From JBKBYG01 sp046313435 (GTDB lineage Bacteria; Pseudomonadota; Alphaproteobacteria; Rickettsiales; Arcanibacteraceae), in contig JBKBYG010000009.1 in assembly GCA_046313435.1 (NCBI GenBank), positions 1 through 53,761 of the forward strand: a stretch of DNA of 53,761 nt, given 5' to 3'. A program made the translations under genes and the position numbers. Numbering within the stretch: position 1 is the stretch's first letter; every line of letters begins with the position of its first letter. The notes under the pieces were generated by a model. The model had not been told where the DNA came from. It did no database searches and saw nothing but the letters and a program-made list of their open reading frames with translations. This document shows, piece after piece, positions 18,263-27,025 of the stretch.

Positions 18263-18799
18263 ATGAATAAAAAACATATAATTCTGATTGTAACAGGTAG
18301 TATAGCTGCTTGTAAAGCACCATTACTTATCTCGGGTTTGAAGAAAGAAAATTTTAATATAACCTGCATACTCACCAATGGTGGAAAGGAATTTATTAGC
18401 GCCCTTACACTTTCATCTCTTTCAGGAAATCCTACATATGAAGAATTATTTTCTTTAAAAGATGAAACAGAAATGGGACATATAAAATTATCGAGGGAGG
18501 CAGATTTAATTCTTGTAGCTCCTGCAAGCTGTAATATAATTGCAAAAATAACCCATGGCTTTGCTGATGATTTAGCTAGCTCTGTATTACTTGCAAGCAA
18601 TAAACCCATTGTAATTGCCCCCGCGATGAATAGCATGATGTGGGAAAATAAAGCAACTAAGCGTAATATTAAGCAGTTACTTGATGATGGAATAAAAATT
18701 ATCGGACCAGCACAGGGTGAACTTGCTTGTGGTGAAATGGGGTTAGGAAGAATGGAAGAAATTGATGTAATTATTCAATATGTAAAGAGTATAATATGA
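18263..18799 (+). CDS. coaC: phosphopantothenoylcysteine decarboxylase (stand-alone CoaC)
   Basis: This flavoprotein converts phosphopantothenoylcysteine to phosphopantetheine in CoA synthesis. The 178 residues cover just the decarboxylase half. It shows TGSIAACKAP near the N-terminus, APAMNSMMW, and the GELACGEMGLGRM active-site loop with its cysteine. In most bacteria this domain is fused to the ligase (CoaBC). Here the ligase is a separate gene that overlaps it by 4 bp (ATGA), so the two are coupled in translation. Confidence 0.92.
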   Translation: MNKKHIILIVTGSIAACKAPLLISGLKKENFNITCILTNGGKEFISALTLSSLSGNPTYEELFSLKDETEMGHIKLSREADLILVAPASCNIIAKITHGFADDLASSVLLASNKPIVIAPAMNSMMWENKATKRNIKQLLDDGIKIIGPAQGELACGEMGLGRMEEIDVIIQYVKSII

Positions 18800-19434
18800 A
18801 AGCCTTAGTTACTGCCGGCCCAACTTTAGAAAAAATTGACCCAGTAAGATATATTTCTAATTTCTCCTCCGGAAAACAAGGTTATGCAATTGCAAAAGCA
18901 TTATTAGATGTAGGGTTTGATGTTACATTAATTTCTGGACCTACAAATTTACCCCCTATCGAGCAAATTAAAATAATAAAAATTGAGTCTGCAGAAGAAA
19001 TGTTAAAAGCCTCTCTGGCTGCCCTTCCCGTAGATATTGCTATTTTTACTGCAGCTGTATGTGATTGGAAAATAGAAACTCAATCCACCCAAAAATTAAA
19101 AAAAGAAACAGGAATTGATCATTTAAATTTAAAACTTGTTAAAAATCCAGATATTTTAAAAATTGTAAGTAATCTCCAAAATAGGCCAAAAACTGTTGTA
19201 GGTTTTGCAGCTGAAACTAATAATATAATCGAAAATGCTAAGAAAAAGTTAATTGAAAAAAATTGTGACATTATTATTGCTAATTCTGTTGCAGAGAATA
19301 ATAGCGCATTTGGTAGTGATGAAAATGAAGTATATTTTATCACTAAATCATCTGAAGAATATTTTGCTAAACAATCTAAGCACAAAATTGGATCTTTATT
19401 AGTTGAAAAAATTATATCTTTAAACAAGTTATAA
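18796..19434 (+). CDS. coaB: phosphopantothenate-cysteine ligase (stand-alone CoaB)
   Basis: This enzyme joins 4-phosphopantothenate to cysteine, the step before CoaC. The 212 residues match the C-terminal half of CoaBC. They start with ALVTAGPTLEKIDPVRYISN and carry FSSGKQGYAIA, FTAAVCDWK and KNPDIL. The TGA of coaC overlaps its ATG. The two-gene arrangement looks like a fission of coaBC. Both halves keep their motifs, so function is expected to be intact. Confidence 0.92.
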   Translation: MKALVTAGPTLEKIDPVRYISNFSSGKQGYAIAKALLDVGFDVTLISGPTNLPPIEQIKIIKIESAEEMLKASLAALPVDIAIFTAAVCDWKIETQSTQKLKKETGIDHLNLKLVKNPDILKIVSNLQNRPKTVVGFAAETNNIIENAKKKLIEKNCDIIIANSVAENNSAFGSDENEVYFITKSSEEYFAKQSKHKIGSLLVEKIISLNKL

Positions 19435-20045
19435 AATACTTCTATTTTATTGTAATTATCTATAAGCTTTCTTGCGGAAGTCCATTTTTGTAAATGATTT
19501 GGTGTTCGAAGCCACATTGTATAGTTTTATAAGTTAAAGTCACATGTTGCTTATTAATTACATACTCTTTGTAGGCTTAACTTCTTGCACTTATGTTCTA
19601 TGAAGTTTTCTGTTTTAAGGATAATTTATTATAGATTTAATTAAGCTTTGATTCTGCATGAATGCACAAGATCCTGAAGCGAGTTCAAGATGACCATAGG
19701 TCTTGAGATTAAGTCATGCTGAAAGGAGCCCGGGATAATTACACACTCCCTCAAGGCTAGTGTCATGCTGAACATATTTTGCGCATCTAATACTAAAGTT
19801 CTTGTAAACTTACTTTTGTTAGAAGTATTGGAGCACAAAAGGTTTTTATTTCGTTACTCCAACTTAAATATAGTGAATTGGTAAGTAGTTAAAAATTAGC
19901 TTGAAAAAAGGTTTGCAAAACAAGTTCAGGATGAGGATTATTTTAAGCTTTTTAGTTACGCATTAGCTCTGTGCTCAAAACCTTTTCAAATTTTCTTACA
20001 AAAGCTAATTCTGTAAGAAGTCTATTTGTAAAAATAATACTGAAA
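19435..20045. other. 611-bp intergenic region with degraded repeats
   Basis: No credible gene is seen between coaB and rpoZ. Short frames on the minus strand (for example 19641-19838) are made of repeat sequence. The dispersed GTCAT...CTGAAC repeat occupies about 19670-19790. The rest is unstructured AT-rich DNA. Confidence 0.6.
19670..19790. repeat. dispersed inverted-repeat element, degenerate copy
   Basis: It begins GATCCTGAAGCGAGTTCAAG, then has GGTCTTGAGATT, a GTCATGCTGAA segment, a CCCGGGAT motif and, at 19758-19773, CTAGTGTCATGCTGAA. The pieces match the better-preserved copies at 47075-47143 and 53193-53480, in altered order or with decay. Confidence 0.6.
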
Positions 20046-20456
20046 TTAATCTTCTACATCAAAATTATCATCTTCAAATGACAAATCATCTCCGGCTAAT
20101 TCATCCGCATCAGAAATTTCATGTAGGTTTGGCATGTTTTCAAGTTGATAACTGTCAAGTTCTGCTTCTATCTCCAAATTATCATCTTCTTGAGATTGGT
20201 TATCCACATCTTGATCGTTTATATCAAATTTAGATTTACGTTGGAATCCTCTAATTAACGATTCACGAAGGGATTCGATATTAACAGTTCTAGCAGCAAT
20301 TTCTCTTAAGGAAATTACAGCATTTTTATCATTATCTTTATCAACTGTAAGAATTGCCCCTGAAGATATATCTCTTGCTCTTTGGCTTGCAAGGACTACC
20401 AATTCAAAACGATTTTCAACTATCTGAATACAATCTTCTACTGTAACGCGCGCCAT
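20046..20456 (-). CDS. rpoZ: DNA-directed RNA polymerase omega subunit
   Basis: Omega helps fold and assemble the beta-prime subunit. The N-terminal part (MARVTVEDCIQIVENRFELV, ASQRARDISSG) is diagnostic. The product has 136 residues, longer than the 70-110 typical of many bacteria, because of an acidic C-terminal tail from about residue 83 rich in Asp and Glu. AAAGG lies upstream of the ATG. Acidic extensions are known in alphaproteobacterial omega proteins, so the tail is unusual in length more than in kind. Confidence 0.92.
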   Translation of the reverse strand: MARVTVEDCIQIVENRFELVVLASQRARDISSGAILTVDKDNDKNAVISLREIAARTVNIESLRESLIRGFQRKSKFDINDQDVDNQSQEDDNLEIEAELDSYQLENMPNLHEISDADELAGDDLSFEDDNFDVED

Positions 20457-20656
20457 ATCAACCTTTAATGATTATTATTTTCAATGCTATTATTTTTAAA
20501 TGAAAAGCTAAAAAAATGCAAATACAAAATTTAAAAATCCAAATTAAACTTTAAAATGTTTGTTTTACTAAGATTTTAAATATTTACTGTAATTTAATGT
20601 TTATTTTTTAATATTATCAACTGTTTATTTTATATTAATTAAAGGAGATATTTATC

Positions 20657-21673
20657 ATGCTACAAGAAGTAGTTACATCTGACATAGTTCATACCTTAGC
20701 TCAACCTTTGTTAGAATCAATTTTTAGAGGAGATATTGACAAAGTTTCTATGTTGTTAATACAAAATCCTAGCTTAAATGATGAACCGATAGATTTTGTT
20801 GGAAATTTACCTATACATTATTTAGCTACTATTGATTCAAAAAAATACGGTGAAAAATTAAAAAATTTAATCACTATTTTGATGCCAAAATCAGGATTAG
20901 CAACTGCACGTGAAGATGGAAAAACTGCACTACAGATAGCAAGTGAAAGAGGAGATCTTAATTTAATTGAAGCTTTAAAGAATTTTAATAATGTTGAAGT
21001 TATTAAAACTAACGATATAATTGATGATGCAGCACAAGTAATTCAAGAAGAGGAAAAACTTGCTAAAAAAATCAATAATCCTCTACTTGCAAAATTGATT
21101 ACTTTAGGCGGATTTTTGGCAGGAGCAGTCGCTGGCATCATAACTTCCTGGACTGTTATAACTTTTGACTCCCCAACAAATATTATACTTTCTTTAATTG
21201 CAATTATAGGCGGAGGTTTTGTTGGAGCAAAAGCAGCTATTATGGGAGCTAATAGAATTTCAGATTTAATTAAAGCAAAGGACGAGCCACAAATCAGCTT
21301 AACTAAAGAACAATCAAAAGATATAGAGAAACAAGTTACACGAAATTATGGAGCAACTGATATCCATACTACCCCACAAGTAAAAATTTCTACTGTAAAC
21401 TCTCCTCTTTCTGCTAGTGAATTGTCTCTTCCGGAAGTACCTAATAATAGTCGTTCATCTTTACCCAGCAACAGAGAGAGGAGTGAGTCAAGCTTTTTAA
21501 ATAATGAGTTTTCTAATCGTCATAGAACTGATACAGTTAAAAACGCTTCTAGTTTTGCATCTAATATTGGCAAGCAAGAAGATGATAAAACAAATTTAAG
21601 TTTTGTTGAAAAATTGCAGAATAATAAAAGTTCTTCATCTGGCAAAACTCATCTTTCCATAAGCTATCCTTAA
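20657..21673 (+). CDS. ankyrin-type protein with two membrane helices and a disordered tail
   Basis: The 338-residue product has an ankyrin-like N-terminus (about residues 12-110; GNLPIHYLA and DGKTALQIASERGDLNLIEAL are typical ankyrin segments). Two adjacent glycine-rich hydrophobic helices follow (about 148-170 and 176-198). A Ser/Asn-rich, probably disordered tail makes up the last 100 residues. AAGGAG lies just upstream of the ATG. Ankyrin proteins are common T4SS substrates in Rickettsiales, so a secreted, membrane-inserting effector is possible. That is inference; no secretion signal can be proved by eye. Confidence 0.75.
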   Translation: MLQEVVTSDIVHTLAQPLLESIFRGDIDKVSMLLIQNPSLNDEPIDFVGNLPIHYLATIDSKKYGEKLKNLITILMPKSGLATAREDGKTALQIASERGDLNLIEALKNFNNVEVIKTNDIIDDAAQVIQEEEKLAKKINNPLLAKLITLGGFLAGAVAGIITSWTVITFDSPTNIILSLIAIIGGGFVGAKAAIMGANRISDLIKAKDEPQISLTKEQSKDIEKQVTRNYGATDIHTTPQVKISTVNSPLSASELSLPEVPNNSRSSLPSNRERSESSFLNNEFSNRHRTDTVKNASSFASNIGKQEDDKTNLSFVEKLQNNKSSSSGKTHLSISYP

Positions 21674-21685
21674 ACTACTTATATC

Positions 21686-21716
21686 TAAAGCCCTAGAAAT
21701 TTATAATAGGGCTTTA
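21686..21716 (+). terminator. terminator after the ankyrin-type gene
   Basis: TAAAGCCCTA (21686-21695) pairs perfectly with TAGGGCTTTA (21707-21716), with an 11-base loop and ATTT after it. It starts 12 bp after the stop codon. Classic factor-independent form. Confidence 0.75.
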
Positions 21717-21790
21717 ATTTAAAAGTTTATTTACTATTTCTTTTAATTAAGTTACTAATTGTGTTTTCAAATATAAATCCGTAACTCGAC

Positions 21791-23620
21791 ATGGCTACTC
21801 CTATATTATTTTTAAAAGATATTGAATTAAATTTTGGCGGGAAAGCTTTATTTTCAAAATTATCTCTGCAAATATTTAAAGGTGATAAAATTTGCCTAAT
21901 TGGAAGAAATGGTTGTGGAAAATCAAGCTTACTTAAAATCATTGCTGGAATTTTTGATTTTGATAAAGGAGAAAAATTTGTTGAACCTAAAGTCAAAATT
22001 GGATATTTGTCCCAGGATAATATATTCAATCCCCAGGAAACAATATATGATTACGTGCTTGCAAATATTGATTTAACAGAAAGTACTAAAGAAGAACATC
22101 TTTATAAAGCTGATATTATTTTAGGAAATCTTGATTTGGATGGCAGTAATTTTGTAAATATGCTTTCTGGGGGTAAATTAAGAAGAGCTTCTTTAGCTAA
22201 AGCTTTAGTTGAAGAGCCTGAAATTTTGTTACTTGACGAACCTACCAACCACCTTGATATTGCATCAATAGAATGGTTAGAATCTTATATTAAAAATTAT
22301 AAGGGAGCATTAATTTGCATAAGCCATGATAGAGAATTCTTAAAAAATATTTCTGACAAAATCTTTTGGCTTGATAGAGGTATTTTAAGAACAGCAAATA
22401 AAGGATTTTCTTATTTCGAAGACTGGTCAAATGAAGTCTATGAAATTGAACATAAAGAACTACAAAAACTCAGTAAAAAACTTGCAGAAGAAAATTTATG
22501 GCTTCAACAAGGTGTTACTGCAAGGCGTAAAAGGAATCAAGGAAGACTTAAAAATTTATATGCAATACGTGAAAAATTATCCTCAGATACTAACAGTTTT
22601 AATAAATCAATAAATAGTGTTAAACTTACTTCATTAAATGATTCAGCTGCACCTAAATTAATCTTTGAAATGAATAATGTAAGTTTTGAATATGAAAATT
22701 CAGCAGCTTCTAAAAAAATCATAAATAATTTTTCTATTAGGGTAACTCGTGGAGAAAAAATTGGACTCATTGGCAAAAACGGCACTGGTAAAACTACCTT
22801 CATACGCCTACTTATGAATGAAATCAAGCCAACAAGTGGCACAATAAAACTAGGTGCAAATGTTTCAATTTCATATTTTGACCAAAAAAGAGAAGCTCTT
22901 GATCCATTAAATACATTATTGAATACATTATGCCCTGAAGGGGGAGATTCCATTTTAGTGAATGGACAATATAAGCATGTTGCATCTTACTTAAAAGATT
23001 TCTTATTCGATCCAAAACAGTTTAAATCTCCTGTTAGCAGTTTATCTGGAGGAGAAGCCAATAGATTATTACTTGCAAAAATTCTTGCTAATCCTGGAAA
23101 TTTTTTAATACTTGATGAACCTACCAATGACCTTGATATGGATACATTAGATCTACTTGAAGATATGCTTGCTGAATATCAAGGGACCCTTATTATCGTA
23201 TCGCATGATCGCGATTTCCTAGATAGAATTGTAACTCGTAGTCTAATATTTGAAGAGATCGGAAAAATTTCTGACTTTATTGGTGGGTATACTGATTACA
23301 CTAAACAAATTTCCTCTATGGATAATAAGGCTAAGACATCTTTTATTAAAGAAAAGAATAATTCTAAAGAGCCTAAAACCTATAATAAGCTTTCATATAA
23401 ATATGCACGTGAACTTGAACAATTACCTGAAAAAATTACTTGTCTTGAAAATGAAATAAAGAAACTTGAGGATATACTCTCGAATCCAGAATTATATAGT
23501 AAAGCTCCAGAAGAATTTTCTGAAAAATCCAAGCTACTTGAGGCAAAAAAATTTGAGCTTTCTCAAGCAGAAAACAGATGGCTAGAGTTAGAAGAGTTAA
23601 ATGAGGGTTTTAAAATCTAA
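21791..23620 (+). CDS. ABC-F family ATPase (Uup-like)
   Basis: This is a soluble tandem ATPase of the ABC-F class, acting on ribosomes or DNA rather than in transport (609 residues, no membrane helices). The first domain has GRNGCGKSS at residues 38-46, LSGGKLRRASLAKAL and LLLDEPTNHLDI. The second has GKNGTGKTT, LSGGEANRLLLAKIL and LILDEPTNDLDM. A charged coiled-coil C-terminus (about 530-600) is the feature that sets Uup apart from EttA or YheS, so a Uup-type role is the best guess. Confidence 0.88.
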   Translation: MATPILFLKDIELNFGGKALFSKLSLQIFKGDKICLIGRNGCGKSSLLKIIAGIFDFDKGEKFVEPKVKIGYLSQDNIFNPQETIYDYVLANIDLTESTKEEHLYKADIILGNLDLDGSNFVNMLSGGKLRRASLAKALVEEPEILLLDEPTNHLDIASIEWLESYIKNYKGALICISHDREFLKNISDKIFWLDRGILRTANKGFSYFEDWSNEVYEIEHKELQKLSKKLAEENLWLQQGVTARRKRNQGRLKNLYAIREKLSSDTNSFNKSINSVKLTSLNDSAAPKLIFEMNNVSFEYENSAASKKIINNFSIRVTRGEKIGLIGKNGTGKTTFIRLLMNEIKPTSGTIKLGANVSISYFDQKREALDPLNTLLNTLCPEGGDSILVNGQYKHVASYLKDFLFDPKQFKSPVSSLSGGEANRLLLAKILANPGNFLILDEPTNDLDMDTLDLLEDMLAEYQGTLIIVSHDRDFLDRIVTRSLIFEEIGKISDFIGGYTDYTKQISSMDNKAKTSFIKEKNNSKEPKTYNKLSYKYARELEQLPEKITCLENEIKKLEDILSNPELYSKAPEEFSEKSKLLEAKKFELSQAENRWLELEELNEGFKI

Positions 23621-23955
23621 TATCTCTGTCATTCTTCTTACATGCATTACAATAGTGTTAATTTAGCATTTATCTGTCGGTCTTTGCTCTTTGATATAAA
23701 TCTTTTAAATTTATCAAATAAATTATTTTATTTTCTTCATACCCACAGTTTGGAAATGAAAAAATCTTTAAAGGTGATACTTTTTCAGAAATTTTAATTA
23801 CATTATAATCAGTCAAAATGTCTATTTATCAGTTATAAAATAAATTAAGAAAAATTATAAAAAAGATTTATTAATATTAAAAGTAATTGGCGTTGACAAA
23901 AATATTAAATAGAAGTATATGAATTAAGTATTGAGTAATAAAAAGAGAAGAATAA
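23621..23955. other. 335-bp intergenic region
   Basis: No gene is seen between the ABC-F gene and the small membrane protein gene. It holds AT-rich sequence and, near its end, the likely promoter at 23893-23921. No repeat of the dispersed family is recognised here. Confidence 0.5.
23893..23921 (+). promoter_or_regulatory. candidate sigma-70 promoter
   Basis: TTGACA at 23893-23898, a 17-bp spacer and TATATG at 23916-23921 lie upstream of the ATG at 23956. The -35 box is perfect and the -10 box is moderate. The leader would be about 28 bases and contains AGAGAAG as a ribosome site. Confidence 0.55.
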
Positions 23956-24429
23956 ATGGTAATAAGTAAATATTTAATCGATAATCCTTTAACTGAAAAA
24001 ATTGAAGATACAATTATAAAAGTCGACCAACAGATTCAAAATATTAACAATTATGTCGAAGAACATAAATTTGAAGAACGCTATGATAAATGGACAGAAG
24101 AACAGAGCTTATACTTGGTGCAAAAAACCGATAATGGATTAAAGTTGCTTTCAGATTATTACGCAGGAGATGTATTAATGTTAGGGGGGGCCGCATTAAC
24201 TGGAGGTAGCATATATACAGGTTTATATTTTATAAATAAAACATACACCATCCCTGTTGATATGGGCTCAGCAACAATATTTATTATGATGTATTATGGA
24301 GCTTTGACAGCTGCGTGCTTAATTCCTGCTACAGTTGGAGTAGGTATCACTTATGCAGGCTTTGCGCTAGATCAATATGGACTCACATATGATCAAAATA
24401 AAACTGGTATAGATTATATTGAAATGTAA
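23956..24429 (+). CDS. small hypothetical membrane protein
   Basis: The 157-residue product has a charged helical N-terminal half (to about residue 70) and two hydrophobic segments (about 73-95 and 103-135) rich in Gly, Ala and Tyr. It ends in a short hydrophilic tail. No signal peptide precedes the first domain, so the N-terminus is probably cytosolic. I recognise no family. The helical-hairpin-at-the-end layout resembles the ankyrin-type neighbour only in general form. Confidence 0.65.
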   Translation: MVISKYLIDNPLTEKIEDTIIKVDQQIQNINNYVEEHKFEERYDKWTEEQSLYLVQKTDNGLKLLSDYYAGDVLMLGGAALTGGSIYTGLYFINKTYTIPVDMGSATIFIMMYYGALTAACLIPATVGVGITYAGFALDQYGLTYDQNKTGIDYIEM

Positions 24430-24535
24430 GATAAGTTTCAATCACTACATCTTGTTTAACTGTACACCACTGCAGCTTTTAAATAAGTTTACTAACCAAT
24501 AATACTTATTAATTATTGTGTATAAACAAAACTAA

Positions 24536-25135
24536 TTATCTAAACAATCTGCTTGCTATAGTTGCTACGTGTTTTCCCTGAAACTTAGCCATTTCTAATT
24601 CTTTAGGATGTACAGGTCGTGAATGTCCATCAGCTCCAGCTAAAGTTGTCGCACCATAAGGATTCCCACCTAATTTTTCGCTTATATCTGTTAAATGCGG
24701 AGCAGTATAAGGAAGACCTACCACAATCATACCATGATGAAATAATGTAGTATGGAAGGAGGTTATAGTGGTTTCACTTCCGCCACCTGTACCAGTCGAA
24801 GCAAAAACACTACCTACTTTACCAATTAAAGCACCCTTTGCCCATAATCCCCCTGTTTGATCAAGGAAATTCCTCATTTGAGCAGCCATATTACCAAAAC
24901 GTGTTGGAGTACCAAAAATAATAGCATCATAATCAGCAAGCTCTGCTGGTGTTGCAACTTCACAATCATCTTTTTGTCCGCCAAATTTTAAGAATAAATC
25001 TTCTGGTATAGTTTCACTTACACGTTTAATTATGACACTACAATTTTCAACAGATGAAGCACCTTCAGCTATAGCTTTTGACATTGTTTTGATATGTCCA
25101 TACATACTATAATATAAAACTAAAATTTTTGTCAT
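24536..25135 (-). CDS. wrbA: NAD(P)H:quinone oxidoreductase, WrbA type
   Basis: WrbA is a flavodoxin-like FMN enzyme that reduces quinones by two electrons and protects against redox cycling. The product has 199 residues from the chosen start. It shows LVLYYSMYGHIKTMSKAIAE (FMN phosphate loop), AIIFGTPTRFGNMAAQMRNF and ASTGTGGGSETT, all diagnostic. An ATG at 25141 also exists, but AAGGA abuts it and is ideally spaced (6 bases) for the ATG at 25135. It follows virD4 by 12-18 bp in the same direction and may be cotranscribed with the T4SS genes. Confidence 0.93.
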   Translation of the reverse strand: MTKILVLYYSMYGHIKTMSKAIAEGASSVENCSVIIKRVSETIPEDLFLKFGGQKDDCEVATPAELADYDAIIFGTPTRFGNMAAQMRNFLDQTGGLWAKGALIGKVGSVFASTGTGGGSETTITSFHTTLFHHGMIVVGLPYTAPHLTDISEKLGGNPYGATTLAGADGHSRPVHPKELEMAKFQGKHVATIASRLFR

Positions 25136-25153
25136 TTCCATTCCTTAATATAA

Positions 25154-27022
25154 TTATTTATCTTTTACTTCATTAGTTTCAGTATCTTCATTTAATTTGA
25201 AGAAATCATGATCTGCATCATCAAAATTATCTTCTAATGTTTCAAAATCGTTATCAGAAGAATTATCAGTAATTTCGTTTTTATCTTCAGGCACAGGTTG
25301 TTGTGGTGGAGCTTTTACAAAATTCCTTGGATCATACGGTTCCTGTTTAGGTATATTAACAGCAGGTAAAAGTCTTCTTTTGAATAATCTATCCTCATAA
25401 TACTTAATCTTTTTAGATTTTATAGGCGGGAAAGATTCTATCAGGACAATCTGCTCATCTCTAGGTAACAAAATAACTTCTTGTGGTAATAACAATGCTC
25501 TTTGGACTTCTGAAACATGAAGCGACCTAGAAGCTGGATTAAGATCTAAGAATTTAGGTTTATTAAGAGAAGATTGCTCCACTGTCTTATTTCCACATAA
25601 CTGAGAAATAAGATTTGCTGTTTCCATATTATTTGCAGAAAATGTAATACGATAAGTTGAGTTAGAAAGAAAGGAATTCATACCCGCTTCTTCATAAGTA
25701 CCTTTAAGCTGCTCTGTATCCTGAATAATTAAGAATAATCTTACATTATATCCTCTAAAATATGCGATACCTGTTTTAAATTGCTCCATCTTACCTAAAG
25801 TTGGAAACTCATCCATCATAAACATTACACCATATGGTTCTTCTTTAGCATCAGGAATTTTACGGCTTAAGAATTCAGTTGCTTGTTGATAAAATACCTG
25901 CATTAAAGGTTGTAAACGCTGAATATTATCAGGAGTTAATCCTACATATACTGTTGTTCTATCTTTTTTGAAATTTTGAATATTAAAATCGCTTGAAGCT
26001 GTGGCAGTATCAATTAAAGGGTTAGCCCATAATTCAAGAGCTGAGTTCAAAGTTGATACTACACCTGATCTTTCTTTATCTGCTTTTTGAAGGAAAGCTG
26101 CAATGTTCATATAGGCTACAGGATGAATCATTTTACCTATTGTATCAAGAACTACAGCAAGATTATAAACCACGTCATCGCTTCTTAACGTACGCACTAC
26201 TTCTCCAAAAGATTTCACTTTATCAGGCACTGCTAATAAATATAAAACCACACCTACGAACAAGCTTCGCGCTTCATTACTCCAAAATTCTTTTTCAGGT
26301 AATATAAGATTTGCAATCTTTTGTACGTCATCCACCATTTGTCCTGGCTTACTACTAACCCAATCGATAGGATTATAACAATGAGTCATACCATCTGGAT
26401 CAGCTGGAGACCATATAAATACTTTTTGCTTTTGTTTAGCACGCCACCCACTTGTTAGTTGATAATTTTCGAGTTTAATATCATGTACAATTACTGAATC
26501 TTGCCAAAATAGTAGGTTAGGTATTACAAAACCTACACCTTTACCTGAACCAGTTGGAGCAAAGAGTAAAGCATGCTGGAAACCACCTACTACATAGTAG
26601 CCATTACGGTCTTTTCCTAGTAACATTCCTGTTTTATCTCTAAGGCCAGCTTTTTTTACGTCCTCCTCAGTAGCCCATCTTGCATCTCCATGCACAGATT
26701 CTTTCTTTTTATAAGGACGCCAAGTAAGGATTTTTGTCTTATATTTGTAAAATATGGCTAAACTGATAGTAATTGGACCGAGTAAGGTTGCAAAATATTT
26801 GATCAAAAAACTATTATTTATATTATATTGAAAAAGATATTTATTAATCCACCAATAGTGGGAGTAATATATCAGCATATTTAAATTGTATATTGGATCA
26901 AATCTTACATATTGAGCGCCATTAATGAAATATGTCATTAAAATTGAAGATATGTAAAAACATCCTAAAATAACACTTACAGCTATTGTTGCTATAATCA
27001 CAAAGTTTTGAATTACTCTCAT
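25154..27022 (-). CDS. virD4: type IV secretion coupling protein VirD4
   Basis: VirD4 is the inner membrane ATPase that receives substrates and feeds them to the secretion channel. The product has 622 residues. Two N-terminal membrane helices lie at about residues 8-33 and 72-92. Walker A APTGSGKG is at 155-162 and Walker B VMFMMDEFPTLG around 399-410. The C-terminal tail (about 560-622) is acidic and Pro/Asp/Glu-rich. It is the last vir gene of the cluster, 3 bp after virB11. Effector candidates elsewhere in the window could be its clients, but nothing shows this directly. Confidence 0.95.
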   Translation of the reverse strand: MRVIQNFVIIATIAVSVILGCFYISSILMTYFINGAQYVRFDPIYNLNMLIYYSHYWWINKYLFQYNINNSFLIKYFATLLGPITISLAIFYKYKTKILTWRPYKKKESVHGDARWATEEDVKKAGLRDKTGMLLGKDRNGYYVVGGFQHALLFAPTGSGKGVGFVIPNLLFWQDSVIVHDIKLENYQLTSGWRAKQKQKVFIWSPADPDGMTHCYNPIDWVSSKPGQMVDDVQKIANLILPEKEFWSNEARSLFVGVVLYLLAVPDKVKSFGEVVRTLRSDDVVYNLAVVLDTIGKMIHPVAYMNIAAFLQKADKERSGVVSTLNSALELWANPLIDTATASSDFNIQNFKKDRTTVYVGLTPDNIQRLQPLMQVFYQQATEFLSRKIPDAKEEPYGVMFMMDEFPTLGKMEQFKTGIAYFRGYNVRLFLIIQDTEQLKGTYEEAGMNSFLSNSTYRITFSANNMETANLISQLCGNKTVEQSSLNKPKFLDLNPASRSLHVSEVQRALLLPQEVILLPRDEQIVLIESFPPIKSKKIKYYEDRLFKRRLLPAVNIPKQEPYDPRNFVKAPPQQPVPEDKNEITDNSSDNDFETLEDNFDDADHDFFKLNEDTETNEVKDK

Positions 27023-27025
27023 TAT

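Noticed and set aside
19641..19838. 65-codon minus-strand frame
   Set aside because: It lies wholly in the dispersed repeat, has no ribosome site and encodes no recognisable protein.
22537..22953. 138-codon minus-strand frame inside the ABC-F gene
   Set aside because: Antisense to the conserved second Walker A region; no upstream signal and no family match.
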